A stretch of 64,000 nucleotides of DNA from Sphaerochaetaceae bacterium (GTDB lineage Bacteria; Spirochaetota; Spirochaetia; Sphaerochaetales; Sphaerochaetaceae), in the NCBI GenBank assembly GCA_024405015.1, contig JAKSPE010000007.1:1-64000 (forward strand), in the 5' to 3' direction. Both the position numbers and the translations under genes were made by a program. Shown here piece after piece: positions 51,494-60,211 of this stretch. Under the pieces are notes generated by a model that ran no database searches, had not been told where the DNA came from, and saw nothing but the letters and a program-made list of their open reading frames with translations. The stretch's first letter is position 1. The number at the start of each line of letters is the position of its first letter.

Positions 51494-52706
51494 TGAAAAC
51501 CTCCTTGACGCCAGCTGTGATGCGTCCGTTTGAAAGTGTCACCTGTATGTCATCGCCAGGGGTGACCTGTGCTATGTCTTTCAGTGTGTTTCCGTCCTTG
51601 TCGGTGATGATGCTGTAGCCTCTGTCAAGGACCGCCAGAGGGGACAGTGCCTGCATCTTATGCCTCAGAAGCTCTGCCTTTGACTTACGTGCGGTTAGAA
51701 GCCCTTTGATGGCATAATTCATTTCTGAGACCTCAGAATCCAAAGCCATGCGAAGCTTTGAGACTCTGTTATCTAGTTGCGCTCTTGCGCTTTCCGGTGA
51801 GAATGCTGCAAGTCTGAGCTTGATGGCATTGACCTTGGAAAGCATAGTCTCTGTCATGGTGGATCGAAGTTTGTTGACCTTCTCAAGCTGGTCCATGCTG
51901 CTTTCACAGACAAGCTCTGCAGCAGCAGATGGCGTTGGTGCTCGAAGGTCTGCCACAAAGTCACTGATGGCCCAGTCGATCTCATGTCCGACGGCTGAGA
52001 TGACAGGAATCTCCGATTCGTGAATGGCCTGTATGACACAGTCTTCAGAGAAGGGAAGAAGGTCCTCGATGCTTCCACCACCACGGCCGACAATCATGAC
52101 ATCGGCTAGGAGAAAATCGTTGACTTCTCGGATTCTTTTGGCGATGGTTGGAGCGGCTTCCGGTCCTTGTACAACAGCCGGAAGGATGATGATATCCATG
52201 CCGCTATTACGTCGTCCGGTGATCTGCAGAATATCCTGAAGGGCCGCACCTGTTGGGCTTGTGATGACCGCAACTTTGTTTGGTCGTTTTGGAATCGGCT
52301 TTTTGATGCTTTCGTCGAAATAGCCAAGGGCAGCATACTGGCGCTTTCTCTCTTCGAGCATTGCCAGAATGTCTCCTTCACCTGCAAGTCGGATGGAGGT
52401 GCAGACGATCTGATAGGTTCCTCGAGGCTCATAGACGCTGATGTTTCCGGTGACGATGACCTTCTGGCCGTCACGTGGTCGGAACATCACTCTGGCTGCT
52501 GTGGTTCGCCACATGCAGGCACTGATGACAGCTCCCTGATCTTTGAGGGAGAAGTACCAGTGTCCGGTTGAGGCTGGCTTGAAGCCGGAGATTTCGCCCT
52601 CGATGGTGAGGTTGAAGAAGGAGCCTTCTAGAGTCTGCTTGATGAGTGATGTCAGCTCACTTACGGTAAGCTTTGGGACCTGGTCCCTGAACATGCTTGG
52701 TGTCAT
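51477..52706 (-). CDS. xseA: Exodeoxyribonuclease VII large subunit
   Basis: This is the catalytic subunit, 409 residues. The N-terminal OB fold (L-T-V-S-E-L-T-S-L-I-K, I-E-G-E-I-S-G-F-K, H-W-Y-F-S-L-K-D) leads to the nuclease domain (V-A-V-I-T-S-P-T-G-A-A-L-Q-D, G-R-G-G-G-S-I-E-D-L, S-A-V-G-H-E-I-D, A-D-L-R-A-P-T-P-S-A-A-A-E). The start at 52706 is chosen because a -10 box lies 6 nt upstream; a longer frame reaches 52769 through that promoter. Confidence 0.93.
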   Translation of the reverse strand: MTPSMFRDQVPKLTVSELTSLIKQTLEGSFFNLTIEGEISGFKPASTGHWYFSLKDQGAVISACMWRTTAARVMFRPRDGQKVIVTGNISVYEPRGTYQIVCTSIRLAGEGDILAMLEERKRQYAALGYFDESIKKPIPKRPNKVAVITSPTGAALQDILQITGRRNSGMDIIILPAVVQGPEAAPTIAKRIREVNDFLLADVMIVGRGGGSIEDLLPFSEDCVIQAIHESEIPVISAVGHEIDWAISDFVADLRAPTPSAAAELVCESSMDQLEKVNKLRSTMTETMLSKVNAIKLRLAAFSPESARAQLDNRVSKLRMALDSEVSEMNYAIKGLLTARKSKAELLRHKMQALSPLAVLDRGYSIITDKDGNTLKDIAQVTPGDDIQVTLSNGRITAGVKEVFNGKER

Positions 52707-52712
52707 GTCTAT

Positions 52713-52740
52713 AGGATAGCAGATGTTTGGATTCTTCAAA
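52713..52740 (-). promoter_or_regulatory. Leaderless promoter of xseAB
   Basis: Minus strand: TTTGAA (52735-52740), 16-bp spacer, TATCCT (52713-52718). Only 6 nt remain before the ATG. Confidence 0.5.
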
Positions 52741-52758
52741 ATAGAATTCCGCGAAGTT

Positions 52759-53490
52759 TCATGTGTCATAAGACTGATAACTCTCCTGAACCAGGTCTTT
52801 GCTGTCTTTCCACTGTAGTTTCGGATTTACTTTGAAAAGCTGGTTTTCCGTGTTCTGTGAAAGTCGTGCAACATGGCCCTCAATTGTTTCTCGGTATTCC
52901 TGCAAAGGCTTTGATAGCAACTTCACAACTTGAGCAGGATATAGCCCTCCATAGAGGTCATAAAACAGCCGAAGATCCCTTTTGTCGAATTCTCCTTTAT
53001 ACCACTCCATGAATGTTGATTTTTCATATCTGAGACCAATCGCATTGCTATTGTGATGCCGAGGGTTGTCGAACAGGTATTTTGTGTCAATGAGAAGGGG
53101 AATGTAGCCTTCCACGGGAAAGAGCCTTTCTGTGGAACTGAAAAGCCTGAATGGGTTTGTTTCAGAGAAAAGGTTTTCGTATTGGGTTCCTTTGATAATC
53201 CTATTCCAAATGAAGGGACTAAACCCAGAATTCAAGCGATGAAACGTCCTCTGAATATTTGAGCAATCATCCGAGTAGAGAAGAACATGATAATGCGTAG
53301 GCATCAGAATTGCGCCCAGTAAGATTGTTCCTTCTTCTTTGCAACATGATTTGAGATGAAATATCCAATAGTCATAGGCGATTTTGTTCTCAAATAAAGG
53401 AAGCTTTAGGGTTGTTCTCTGTACAACATGAAAAACTTTGGCATTCCGCTCAACGTTTCCTCTTTTGCCTAATCCTGGTTTTCTGGTCAT
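52759..53490 (-). CDS. REP-associated tyrosine transposase (RAYT, Y1_Tnp)
   Basis: The 243-residue protein has the Y1 transposase HUH motif M-P-T-H-Y-H-V-L-L and a preceding F-H-V-V-Q-R-T. The layout fits single-copy, domesticated RAYTs that act on short palindromic repeats rather than classic IS200/IS605 insertion. No left/right-end hairpins or tnpB gene accompany it. An AGGAG site precedes the ATG. The upstream gap (53491-54036) is rich in palindromes, and the tRNA-linked elements contain GTAG on the minus strand, a tetranucleotide typical of REPs; a link is possible but unproven. Confidence 0.82.
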   Translation of the reverse strand: MTRKPGLGKRGNVERNAKVFHVVQRTTLKLPLFENKIAYDYWIFHLKSCCKEEGTILLGAILMPTHYHVLLYSDDCSNIQRTFHRLNSGFSPFIWNRIIKGTQYENLFSETNPFRLFSSTERLFPVEGYIPLLIDTKYLFDNPRHHNSNAIGLRYEKSTFMEWYKGEFDKRDLRLFYDLYGGLYPAQVVKLLSKPLQEYRETIEGHVARLSQNTENQLFKVNPKLQWKDSKDLVQESYQSYDT

Positions 53491-54036
53491 ATAAGTGTTC
53501 TCCTGGTAATTCTTTTGGCGGGATATCCTATTTCCCTGACGCTATTCATATACCAATAAACTGTCGAAAACATTTTGCGGAATTATAGGTCGACCGGTCT
53601 GCAGGCCAGTAGGTGTGTATTTCTAAATGTAAATTATTGATGTGTAAACAATTATATAAAGGTATTAAAGGTGCGGAGGTTGTGAGGTGTGTGCGGAAAA
53701 GTCAGACCTTCGTGCCAACGCACCTAATGACCTATATGTAAGTTGTTGTAGTGTAATAAATTGTAAACGAAAATACGGACCTGCGGACCTTCGAACCGGT
53801 TGACCTATAGGTTTGTGGGCTAGGTTCCTCATGTGCATAGGCCGTTCAAGGCCTGATGCATGCCCCTTGGCAGGACGCCATGCCATGGCCGGCGCTAGGG
53901 CTTGGGGCCCGCTTGCCACGTGGCAGGCTGGAATGCACAGGCATCGAACCGCCGATGACACAATCGGACAGAACCTGGAAGGGTAAAAAAATAGGACAGC
54001 CTTTCGACTGTCCTCCAACATCTAGGAAGATGTTAA
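53491..54036. other. Palindrome-rich intergenic region
   Basis: There is no convincing gene in these 546 bp. Left part: two related AT-rich blocks starting ATGTAARTTRTTG near 53628 and 53735 (about 26 of 32 bases alike), each followed by a TGCGGA motif. Right part (about 53770-53960): clearly GC-richer, with several hairpins. These are TGCAT-AGGCC pairing with GGCCT-GATGCA (53834-53860), GCCATG-C-CATGGC (53877-53889), TGCCACGTGGCA (53914-53925) and CATCG/CGATG (53942-53957). AGGTGCG and CGCACCT (about 53669 and 53719) form a longer inverted pair. It could be repeats, an RNA gene or both. Confidence 0.6.
53987..54014 (-). terminator. Terminator of the ferredoxin gene
   Basis: AGGACAG (53993-53999) pairs with CTGTCCT (54008-54014). 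On the minus strand seven Ts follow. Confidence 0.9.
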
Positions 54037-54204
54037 TTACTCTTCAACAATAGCTCCAACTGGGCAAACTGAAGCACATGTTCCGCACTGTGCGCACTTG
54101 TCCTGATCGATAACGTAGATGCTTCCCTCGTTGATTGCTTCAACTGGGCACTCACCAGCACATGTTCCACATGCTGCACATGAATCTGTAATTCTATAAG
54201 CCAT
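54037..54204 (-). CDS. 2[4Fe-4S] ferredoxin
   Basis: The small protein has 55 residues, with two clusters of the clostridial type: C-A-A-C-G-T-C-A-G-E-C-P and C-A-Q-C-G-T-C-A-S-V-C-P. It carries low-potential electrons in the cytoplasm, for example for pyruvate:ferredoxin oxidoreductase or hydrogenase. AAGGAG lies upstream of the ATG and a strong terminator follows, so it is a single-gene unit. Codon use is biased, in keeping with high expression. Confidence 0.97.
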   Translation of the reverse strand: MAYRITDSCAACGTCAGECPVEAINEGSIYVIDQDKCAQCGTCASVCPVGAIVEE

Positions 54205-54390
54205 TTGTTTTTTCTCCTTTACACAAAGTGTAGACTATATCAGCCACTAAAATACTAATAAGCAAAACAAGGGTGGTCAAGGGAAAAAGCTAAAAAAGTG
54301 GGCAAAACGTTTGGTTGTGAGAAGTTAGATATATTTAACCGTTATGCTTTTTGAAACTGGTTCCTCTGCATCTGCAAGATCGATTTCACC

Positions 54391-54419
54391 TTGTTGAAAA
54401 GGGCGTCTTGCGATATGAT
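54391..54419 (+). promoter_or_regulatory. Leaderless promoter of the topoisomerase III gene
   Basis: TTGTTG (54391-54396), 17-bp spacer, TATGAT (54414-54419). The ATG is 8 nt further (54428), and there is no ribosome site. Confidence 0.55.
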
Positions 54420-54427
54420 TCAACGCT

Positions 54428-56833
54428 ATGAAGCAACTGGTTCTGGCTGAAAAGCCAAGTGTAGGAAAAGAGCTTGGACGCGTACTTGGATGTTACAATC
54501 GCGGCAAGTATCTTGAAAATGATGACTATATCGTTACCTGGGCCCTCGGGCACCTCGTCACCCTCTGTCCACCAGATTACTACGGTCCTGAATACAGACG
54601 TTGGACCTTAAGCAATCTTCCGATGCTTCCACCGACCTTGGAGACCATGGTTATTGAGAAGAGCAAAGAGCAGTATGACACCGTTGAGTACCTTCTCAAG
54701 AGAGAGGATGTGGAAGGTGTCATCATTGCAACCGATGCCGGACGTGAGGGAGAACTTGTCGCACGTTGGATCCTGAAGCAGGCAAAGTGCACAAAGCCTG
54801 CAAAGAGACTTTGGATCAGCAGCCAGACAGACCTTGCCATCAAGCAGGGCTTTGCAAACCTCAAGCCAGCCAGTGACTATGATAACCTCTATGCCGCAGC
54901 AGAGAGCCGTTCCTATGCGGACTGGTATGTCGGATACAATGTATCCCGTGCCATGAGCTGCCACTTTGACACAAGACTTTCCGCAGGTCGTGTTCAGACT
55001 CCGACTCTTGCTCTGATCACAAGCCGAGAGGATGAGATTGAGGATTTTGCAGGTCGCTTCTACTGGACCATCAAGGCGGACTTCGGTTCCTTCAAGGCTT
55101 CCTGGTATTCGGCTGACAACACCATCAAGATCAATGAGGAGGCAAAGGCCAATGAGCTGGTTGCAAAGCTCACCAATGCCAAGGGTAAAGTCACAAGTGT
55201 CAGAGAGGTTCCAAAGAGCGAGAAGCCACCTTTGGCCTATGACCTGACAGAACTGCAGAGAGATGCAAACACCATTTTGGGATTCTCCGCAAAAGAGACT
55301 CTTGATACCCTGCAGAGACTCTATGAGGTCTATAAAATCGTTACCTACCCAAGAACAGACAGCCGTTACATCACCGCTGACATTGTGCCAACCATTCCAG
55401 ACAGACTGCTTGCCCTCAGTGCAACAGGCTTCGGAATGCGCGCAGCCAAGTACCTCAGAACCGGTATCCGAACAGACCTCTCAAGGCTTGTCAACGATGA
55501 GCTTGTCAGCGATCACCATGCACTGCTTCCAACCGAGCAGAAGGTTGACATCTCCAAGCTCAGCTCTTCCGAAAAGGCCCTTTGGGAACTGATCATCACC
55601 AGATTCCTCGAGACCCTTTCTGAGGATTATGAGTACAAGACCACAACCGTTGAGGCTGAGGTGGAAGGCGAGAGATTCGTTGCCCGCATCACACTTCCTG
55701 TGAAGCAGGGATGGCGTGATGTCGCCCGTGATATCGGACGAAGAAGTGCTGTGTCTGTTGACGATGATTCTGATGATGACGTTGGTCTTCTTTCCCTGAA
55801 GGAAGGCACAGAACTTCAGATCAAGGACATTGCCCTCAAGAGAGGCGCCACACTTCCACCAGACCGATACACAGAGGCTGACCTTCTGTTTGCCATGGAG
55901 CACGCAGGTAAGTTCGTTGAGGATGCTGAACTCAAGAGCCATCTCGGAAATGGTCTTGGAACACCGGCAACCCGTGCCGATATCATTGAGAAACTCATCC
56001 AGAACAACTGCATTGAGCGCCAGGGTAAGGAACTTGTTCCAACTGCCAAGGGACGCGAGCTTGTGCGCCTTGTTCCAGTTCAGCTCAAGAGCGCAGAGCT
56101 TACCGGGAAGTGGGAGCAGAGACTTTCTGCCATTTCAAGTGGTAAGGAGAATGAGATTCCATTCATTGAGGATATCAAGAAGAACTCCACTGAACTGGTC
56201 AAGCAGGTCATTGCCAACCGCGAGAAGTTCGACCCGAACCTCATGGGTGACAAGACAAGACTCTGTCCTTCCTGCGGATGGCCGATGATGAACGTTCTTG
56301 ACGAGTATGATAGAACCCACCATGTCTGTCAGAGATTCTCCTGCGGCTATGAGGAGATGGAGGTGAAAAAGAGAGTTGAGGTAAAATCCGAGGCTCCTGC
56401 TGAAGTGACTTTGACCCATGCCCATGCCACCGCAACTCCGGTCAAGAGAGTCATTGCCTCTGCAGCTCCAAGCGGTAGCGGCAAAAAGACGATCGTCATC
56501 AAAAAGAGTGCTGTCAAGGCAGTTGTCGCAAAGGCTGCAGCCCCTAAGGTTGAGTACAAGTGGGAGACTGTCATTGAGGTGGTAAAGCCAAGCCACTACC
56601 GACCAAAGACAGATCGCTTTGAAAGCAGAAGCACCATCAGCGAAAGACCTCGATTTGAAAACCGCGATGACAGACGCCGAGACGATTTCAGAAGACGTGA
56701 CGACTTTAAGAAGGATTATGGTACATACGAGGCAAAAAGCTCTTCATCAAGTGGTGGTGGAACCTTTGCAGACTTCCTCAAGGCTACGGAAGAGCGAAAG
56801 AAGCGCGACGAGGAAAAGAGAAAGAAGAAGTAA
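54428..56833 (+). CDS. topB: DNA topoisomerase III (type IA)
   Basis: This decatenating topoisomerase has 801 residues. The N-terminal TOPRIM domain starts L-A-E-K-P-S-V-G-K-E-L and holds T-D-A-G-R-E-G-E. The catalytic tyrosine lies in V-T-Y-P-R-T-D-S-R-Y-I. One zinc ribbon follows (L-C-P-S-C-G-W-P, then a distal C-x9-C pair). The last ~130 residues are low-complexity, alternating basic A/V/K stretches with an R/D/F-rich tail (D-D-R-R-R-D-D-F-R-R-R). This unusual tail may bind nucleic acid. Probably translated leaderlessly; own terminator downstream. Confidence 0.92.
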   Translation: MKQLVLAEKPSVGKELGRVLGCYNRGKYLENDDYIVTWALGHLVTLCPPDYYGPEYRRWTLSNLPMLPPTLETMVIEKSKEQYDTVEYLLKREDVEGVIIATDAGREGELVARWILKQAKCTKPAKRLWISSQTDLAIKQGFANLKPASDYDNLYAAAESRSYADWYVGYNVSRAMSCHFDTRLSAGRVQTPTLALITSREDEIEDFAGRFYWTIKADFGSFKASWYSADNTIKINEEAKANELVAKLTNAKGKVTSVREVPKSEKPPLAYDLTELQRDANTILGFSAKETLDTLQRLYEVYKIVTYPRTDSRYITADIVPTIPDRLLALSATGFGMRAAKYLRTGIRTDLSRLVNDELVSDHHALLPTEQKVDISKLSSSEKALWELIITRFLETLSEDYEYKTTTVEAEVEGERFVARITLPVKQGWRDVARDIGRRSAVSVDDDSDDDVGLLSLKEGTELQIKDIALKRGATLPPDRYTEADLLFAMEHAGKFVEDAELKSHLGNGLGTPATRADIIEKLIQNNCIERQGKELVPTAKGRELVRLVPVQLKSAELTGKWEQRLSAISSGKENEIPFIEDIKKNSTELVKQVIANREKFDPNLMGDKTRLCPSCGWPMMNVLDEYDRTHHVCQRFSCGYEEMEVKKRVEVKSEAPAEVTLTHAHATATPVKRVIASAAPSGSGKKTIVIKKSAVKAVVAKAAAPKVEYKWETVIEVVKPSHYRPKTDRFESRSTISERPRFENRDDRRRDDFRRRDDFKKDYGTYEAKSSSSSGGGTFADFLKATEERKKRDEEKRKKK

Positions 56834-56860
56834 TCTCCAAAAGGGATTTGCACAAAGACA

Positions 56861-56891
56861 GATGGGACCGAGGAATCGGTCCCATTTTTTT
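56861..56891 (+). terminator. Terminator of topB
   Basis: ATGGGACCG (56862-56870) pairs with CGGTCCCAT (56877-56885), followed by Ts. Confidence 0.9.
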
Positions 56892-56972
56892 GATAATGGA
56901 TCTGATGTTGCGTTCTCCTATCAGATGTGATATGATAATTGATATAATAAATAACAAAGGGAGTTTGTGGAT

Positions 56973-58352
56973 ATGGAGCGGCGGGAATCAGAGAGCATCG
57001 AATTCAAGAAAAGCACTTTGGAACTGCATCAGGCTTTGATTTCACTTGTGTCTATGCTGAATAAGAATGGGCATGGAACCGTTTATTTTGGCGTTCTCAA
57101 CAATGGCGACATTGTTGGTCAGCAGATTGGCAAAGATACAACACATGATATTTCGGTTGAAATCAAGAACCATATCCGACCGTTCATAGTCCCTTCCATT
57201 GAAATTCTGACAGAAGGATCCCGAGAGGTTATCAAGGTTTGTGTCTCAGGTGATGATAAGCCATATAGTGCATATTCCAGATTCTACATAAGAAGTGACG
57301 ATGAGGATCTTGTCATGACCAATGAGGAACTTCAGGGTGTTTTTGAATCCAAGTCCTTTGACTATTCAAAATGGGAGAATGCGCTCTCTGGCCATAAGAT
57401 CGATGATGTGGATGAAAACCGCCTTGTCTCTTATTTTACCGATGCTCTTGAGTGTGGCAGGCTGCAGTATGTCTATCGTGATCCCGAGGATGCGTTGTCC
57501 AGACTATCGTTGGTGGTTGGAGATGAACTGAACAACTCCGGGTATTATCTCTTTTCGAAGAGCAAACCCGTAAAGCTGAAACTTGCGGTCTTCAATTCTG
57601 ATGACAGAATCTCCTTTTCTGATATCCGAATGTACGAAGGAAATATCTTTGATTGTATTGAAACTGGAATCCGATACATATCCGACAATATCAGATGGTC
57701 CGGTACCATTTCCGGCTATCGTAGAGTAGAGGAGCCTGAAATCCCGATTGAGGCAATCCGTGAGATTGTGGTAAACAGTTTTGCACATATGAAAGCCTCT
57801 GCCTCTATCCTGAATGAAATCTATGTGACGCCATCCTTCGTCCGAATCATTAACTCCGGCTCGATTGCAGGAGGACTTGACCCAAAGGACTTCGCCAGTG
57901 GGAAGGAAGGTCCAATCCTCAGAAATCCATTGATTGCAATGGCTCTATACAGAAACGGAATGATTGACTCCTTTGCGACAGGATTTGAAAGGGTGTTCCG
58001 ACTATGTGATGAAAAGGGAATCGGCTATGAGTATGCTGACAATGGATTCTCCTTCTCCTTTACCTTTATAAGAAAGTTGCGACGTCAGGACCATTCTGTT
58101 TATGACCTTTCCGTTTCAGAGTCCAGTTCTTCCTATGGGGTTTCTGGTGAAAAGACCACAGCAGGAAGACGACAAGCTCTTCTGGAGTTGATCCGCAAGA
58201 ACTCCTCGTTGACGACAGAAGACCTTTCCAAGCAACTTGGTGTTTCGGTTCCGACTGTGGCAAGGGATCTGAAATGTCTGCAGACTCTGGGTGTCCTTAA
58301 ACGGGTAGGAGCGAACAAGAACGGCTATTGGAAGGTCATAAAAGCTTTCTGA
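56973..58352 (+). CDS. Schlafen/AlbA_2-type ATP-binding regulator with C-terminal HTH
   Basis: The 459-residue protein starts with an AlbA_2 (Schlafen) domain: E-S-I-E-F-K-K-S, then G-H-G-T-V-Y-F-G-V. The middle resembles the HATPase_c_4 domain of the same family (R-E-I-V-V-N-S-F-A-H, then V-R-I-I-N-S-G-S-I). A winged helix closes it (L-T-T-E-D-L-S-K-Q-L-G-V-S-V-P-T-V-A-R-D-L). Such proteins are called putative transcriptional regulators; some guard against phage, but no defence genes surround this one. ATG at 56973 is preferred over the GTG at 56967 because AGGGAG is better spaced. Confidence 0.82.
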   Translation: MERRESESIEFKKSTLELHQALISLVSMLNKNGHGTVYFGVLNNGDIVGQQIGKDTTHDISVEIKNHIRPFIVPSIEILTEGSREVIKVCVSGDDKPYSAYSRFYIRSDDEDLVMTNEELQGVFESKSFDYSKWENALSGHKIDDVDENRLVSYFTDALECGRLQYVYRDPEDALSRLSLVVGDELNNSGYYLFSKSKPVKLKLAVFNSDDRISFSDIRMYEGNIFDCIETGIRYISDNIRWSGTISGYRRVEEPEIPIEAIREIVVNSFAHMKASASILNEIYVTPSFVRIINSGSIAGGLDPKDFASGKEGPILRNPLIAMALYRNGMIDSFATGFERVFRLCDEKGIGYEYADNGFSFSFTFIRKLRRQDHSVYDLSVSESSSSYGVSGEKTTAGRRQALLELIRKNSSLTTEDLSKQLGVSVPTVARDLKCLQTLGVLKRVGANKNGYWKVIKAF

Positions 58353-58380
58353 CACTTCATTTGAAATTGCAAAATTCCCG

Positions 58381-58409
58381 CCTTTTGTGATAACCTTTTT
58401 GCCAAAAGG
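58381..58409 (+). promoter_or_regulatory. Hairpin covering the plsC ribosome site
   Basis: CCTTTTG (58381-58387) is complementary to CAAAAGG (58403-58409), whose AAAAGG is the Shine-Dalgarno candidate for the ATG at 58417. Confidence 0.35.
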
Positions 58410-58416
58410 TAAATCC

Positions 58417-59175
58417 ATGTTCATTCTTAGACTTGTTCTAGATATTCTATATACATTTCTTGGCCTTGTCGGACTGTGGGCTGTTGTGAGCATTATCTAC
58501 AGCTTCACCGTGACGGAGAAGGTCTATAAGAAAAGTTCCTGGCTTGCCAGGATCATTGCCGTGGTGACCACATGGGGCTCCATGTTCTTCACTCGCTCCA
58601 AAGTCACTGTATTGGGAAAGGAGAAGATTCCTACCGATACCAGATTCGTCTACGTTGCCAACCATGTCTCACGTTTTGACCCGATGGTTGTCATGTATAA
58701 GCTTGCACGCAGCAGAGTCGCCTTCATCTCAAAGCCGAGCAACTTCAAGATTCCGTTCTTCGGAAAGATCATCCGAAAACTCTGTTTTCTTGAGATCAAC
58801 CGTGAAGATCCGAGAGAGGCGATGGGGACCTTGAAGGATGCTGCAGATATTCTGAAGTTCCAGGAGGCTTCCATCGGCTTCTACCCAGAGGGAACCAGAA
58901 GCAAAGATGGAAAGCTTGGACCATTTCACAACTTCATGTTCCGCATTCCTGTCATGGCACAGGTGCCTGTTGTTGTGGCGGTGACCACTGGAACCGATGA
59001 GGTTGCCAAGCGCTTTCCATTCCCAGGTGGAGCACAGATTACCATCAAGATCCTTGGCGTTCTTGATGTCGACTATATCAATAGCCACAGACCTGTAGAA
59101 ATCGGACAGAGGGTAGAGGCTATGATGCGCGAAGAACTTGGTCAGGTCATCGAGGCCGAGGCCAAGGCTGAATGA
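58417..59175 (+). CDS. 1-acylglycerol-3-phosphate O-acyltransferase (PlsC-like)
   Basis: This membrane acyltransferase (252 aa) makes phosphatidic acid from lysophosphatidic acid. An N-terminal membrane helix is followed by the HX4D motif N-H-V-S-R-F-D, then F-I-S-K-P-S, and P-E-G-T-R-S. AAAAGG precedes the ATG chosen (58417); an earlier GTG lies in the hairpin. A lipid kinase gene follows after 23 bp, so the pair is probably an operon for glycerophospholipid metabolism. Confidence 0.88.
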   Translation: MFILRLVLDILYTFLGLVGLWAVVSIIYSFTVTEKVYKKSSWLARIIAVVTTWGSMFFTRSKVTVLGKEKIPTDTRFVYVANHVSRFDPMVVMYKLARSRVAFISKPSNFKIPFFGKIIRKLCFLEINREDPREAMGTLKDAADILKFQEASIGFYPEGTRSKDGKLGPFHNFMFRIPVMAQVPVVVAVTTGTDEVAKRFPFPGGAQITIKILGVLDVDYINSHRPVEIGQRVEAMMREELGQVIEAEAKAE

Positions 59176-59198
59176 GAAAACAATAAGGAGAGTTATCG

Positions 59199-60062
59199 AT
59201 GTATTACGTTCTTTACAACCCAAAAGCTGGAAGCAACACAGGAGAGGCTACAGCCAAGAAGCTGGATGCTATTCTCAAAGGTGAAGAGATTAAGTACCAG
59301 AGTGTCCTTGAAATCAAAGATTATGCAAAGTTCTTTTCCGAAATCGGAACAGAATCAAAGGTTGTTCTCGTAGGTGGTGACGGATCTCTTTGCCACTTTG
59401 CCAATGATATCCATGATCTTGCAGTGAAGAACGACATCTTCTTCTATGCCGGTGGAACCGGCAATGACTTCCTCAATGACCTTGAGGTCAAATCCGACAA
59501 TGGCCCGATTCAGATCAACAAGTACCTTGTTGACCTTCCACATGTCATCATCAATGGAGAGAAGACATACTTCGTCAATGGTATCGGTTATGGTATCGAC
59601 GGTTACTGCTGTGAGGTTGCTGACCAGATCCATGCTACAAGCGATAAGCCTGTCAACTATACCGCTATCGCCATCAAGGGCCTTCTCGGAAAGTTCAAGC
59701 CAAGAAACGCTACTGTTACCGTTGACGGCAAGACACAGTCCTTCAAGAAGGTCTGGCTGGCTCCAACCATGAATGGTCGCTACTACGGTGGTGGTATGAA
59801 CTGTGCCCCTGGTCAGGACAGACTGAACAAGGACAGAAAACTTTCCTGTGTTGTCATGCACAATGCCCTTAAGCTGTATACCCTGATGGTCTTCCCAAGC
59901 ATCTTCAAGGGTGAGCATATCAAGCATACAAAGATGGTTCATGTCTTTGAGGGCTATGACATCAAGGTTGAGTTCGACAAGCCATGTGCTCTTCAGATCG
60001 ACGGTGAGACCGTTCTGAACGTCAAGAGCTATGAGGCCAGAAGCTGCAAGCTTGAGAAGTGA
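59199..60062 (+). CDS. Diacylglycerol kinase family lipid kinase
   Basis: The 287-residue soluble kinase has N-P-K-A-G-S at the start and the ATP site V-V-L-V-G-G-D-G-S-L, followed by G-T-G-N-D-F. It is related to DgkB/YegS. It phosphorylates diacylglycerol or a similar lipid, returning it to phosphatidic acid, which fits its position behind plsC. AAGGAG supports the start. The very even use of GTC/ATC/AAG codons suggests good expression. Confidence 0.88.
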   Translation: MYYVLYNPKAGSNTGEATAKKLDAILKGEEIKYQSVLEIKDYAKFFSEIGTESKVVLVGGDGSLCHFANDIHDLAVKNDIFFYAGGTGNDFLNDLEVKSDNGPIQINKYLVDLPHVIINGEKTYFVNGIGYGIDGYCCEVADQIHATSDKPVNYTAIAIKGLLGKFKPRNATVTVDGKTQSFKKVWLAPTMNGRYYGGGMNCAPGQDRLNKDRKLSCVVMHNALKLYTLMVFPSIFKGEHIKHTKMVHVFEGYDIKVEFDKPCALQIDGETVLNVKSYEARSCKLEK

Positions 60063-60090
60063 GACAACAGTATTGTTGCAAACAAGCAAA

Positions 60091-60121
60091 AAGGGGCAGA
60101 ACTTATCTGCTCCTTCTTTTT
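60091..60121 (+). terminator. Terminator of the plsC-lipid kinase operon
   Basis: AAGGGGCAG (60092-60100) pairs with CTGCTCCTT (60108-60116) with one G-U pair, then Ts. Confidence 0.8.
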
Positions 60122-60163
60122 TTATGCAATTTGACGAGCGATGTAAACTAAAATATCAATAAT

Positions 60164-60203
60164 TGTCAAATAGAATTGACAGAATGTGAATTGAGACTAT
60201 ACA
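60164..60203 (+). promoter_or_regulatory. Promoter and operator of the XRE regulator
   Basis: TTGACA (60176-60181), 16-bp spacer, TATACA (60198-60203). The inverted repeat TGTCAA-N6-TTGACA (60164-60181) includes the -35 box. The ATG lies 8 nt after the -10 box. Confidence 0.65.
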
Positions 60204-60211
60204 CTTTTCCT

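Noticed and set aside
53665-54021. Open frames on both strands in the palindrome-rich gap
   Set aside because: No ribosome sites, low-complexity proline/cysteine/arginine-rich products, and overlap with the ferredoxin terminator.
53491-54036. RNase P RNA, tmRNA, 6S or SRP RNA
   Set aside because: None of the conserved cores I know (for example GAGGAAAGTCC of RNase P or the SRP GGAAGGAAGCAGC loop) occurs in this region.
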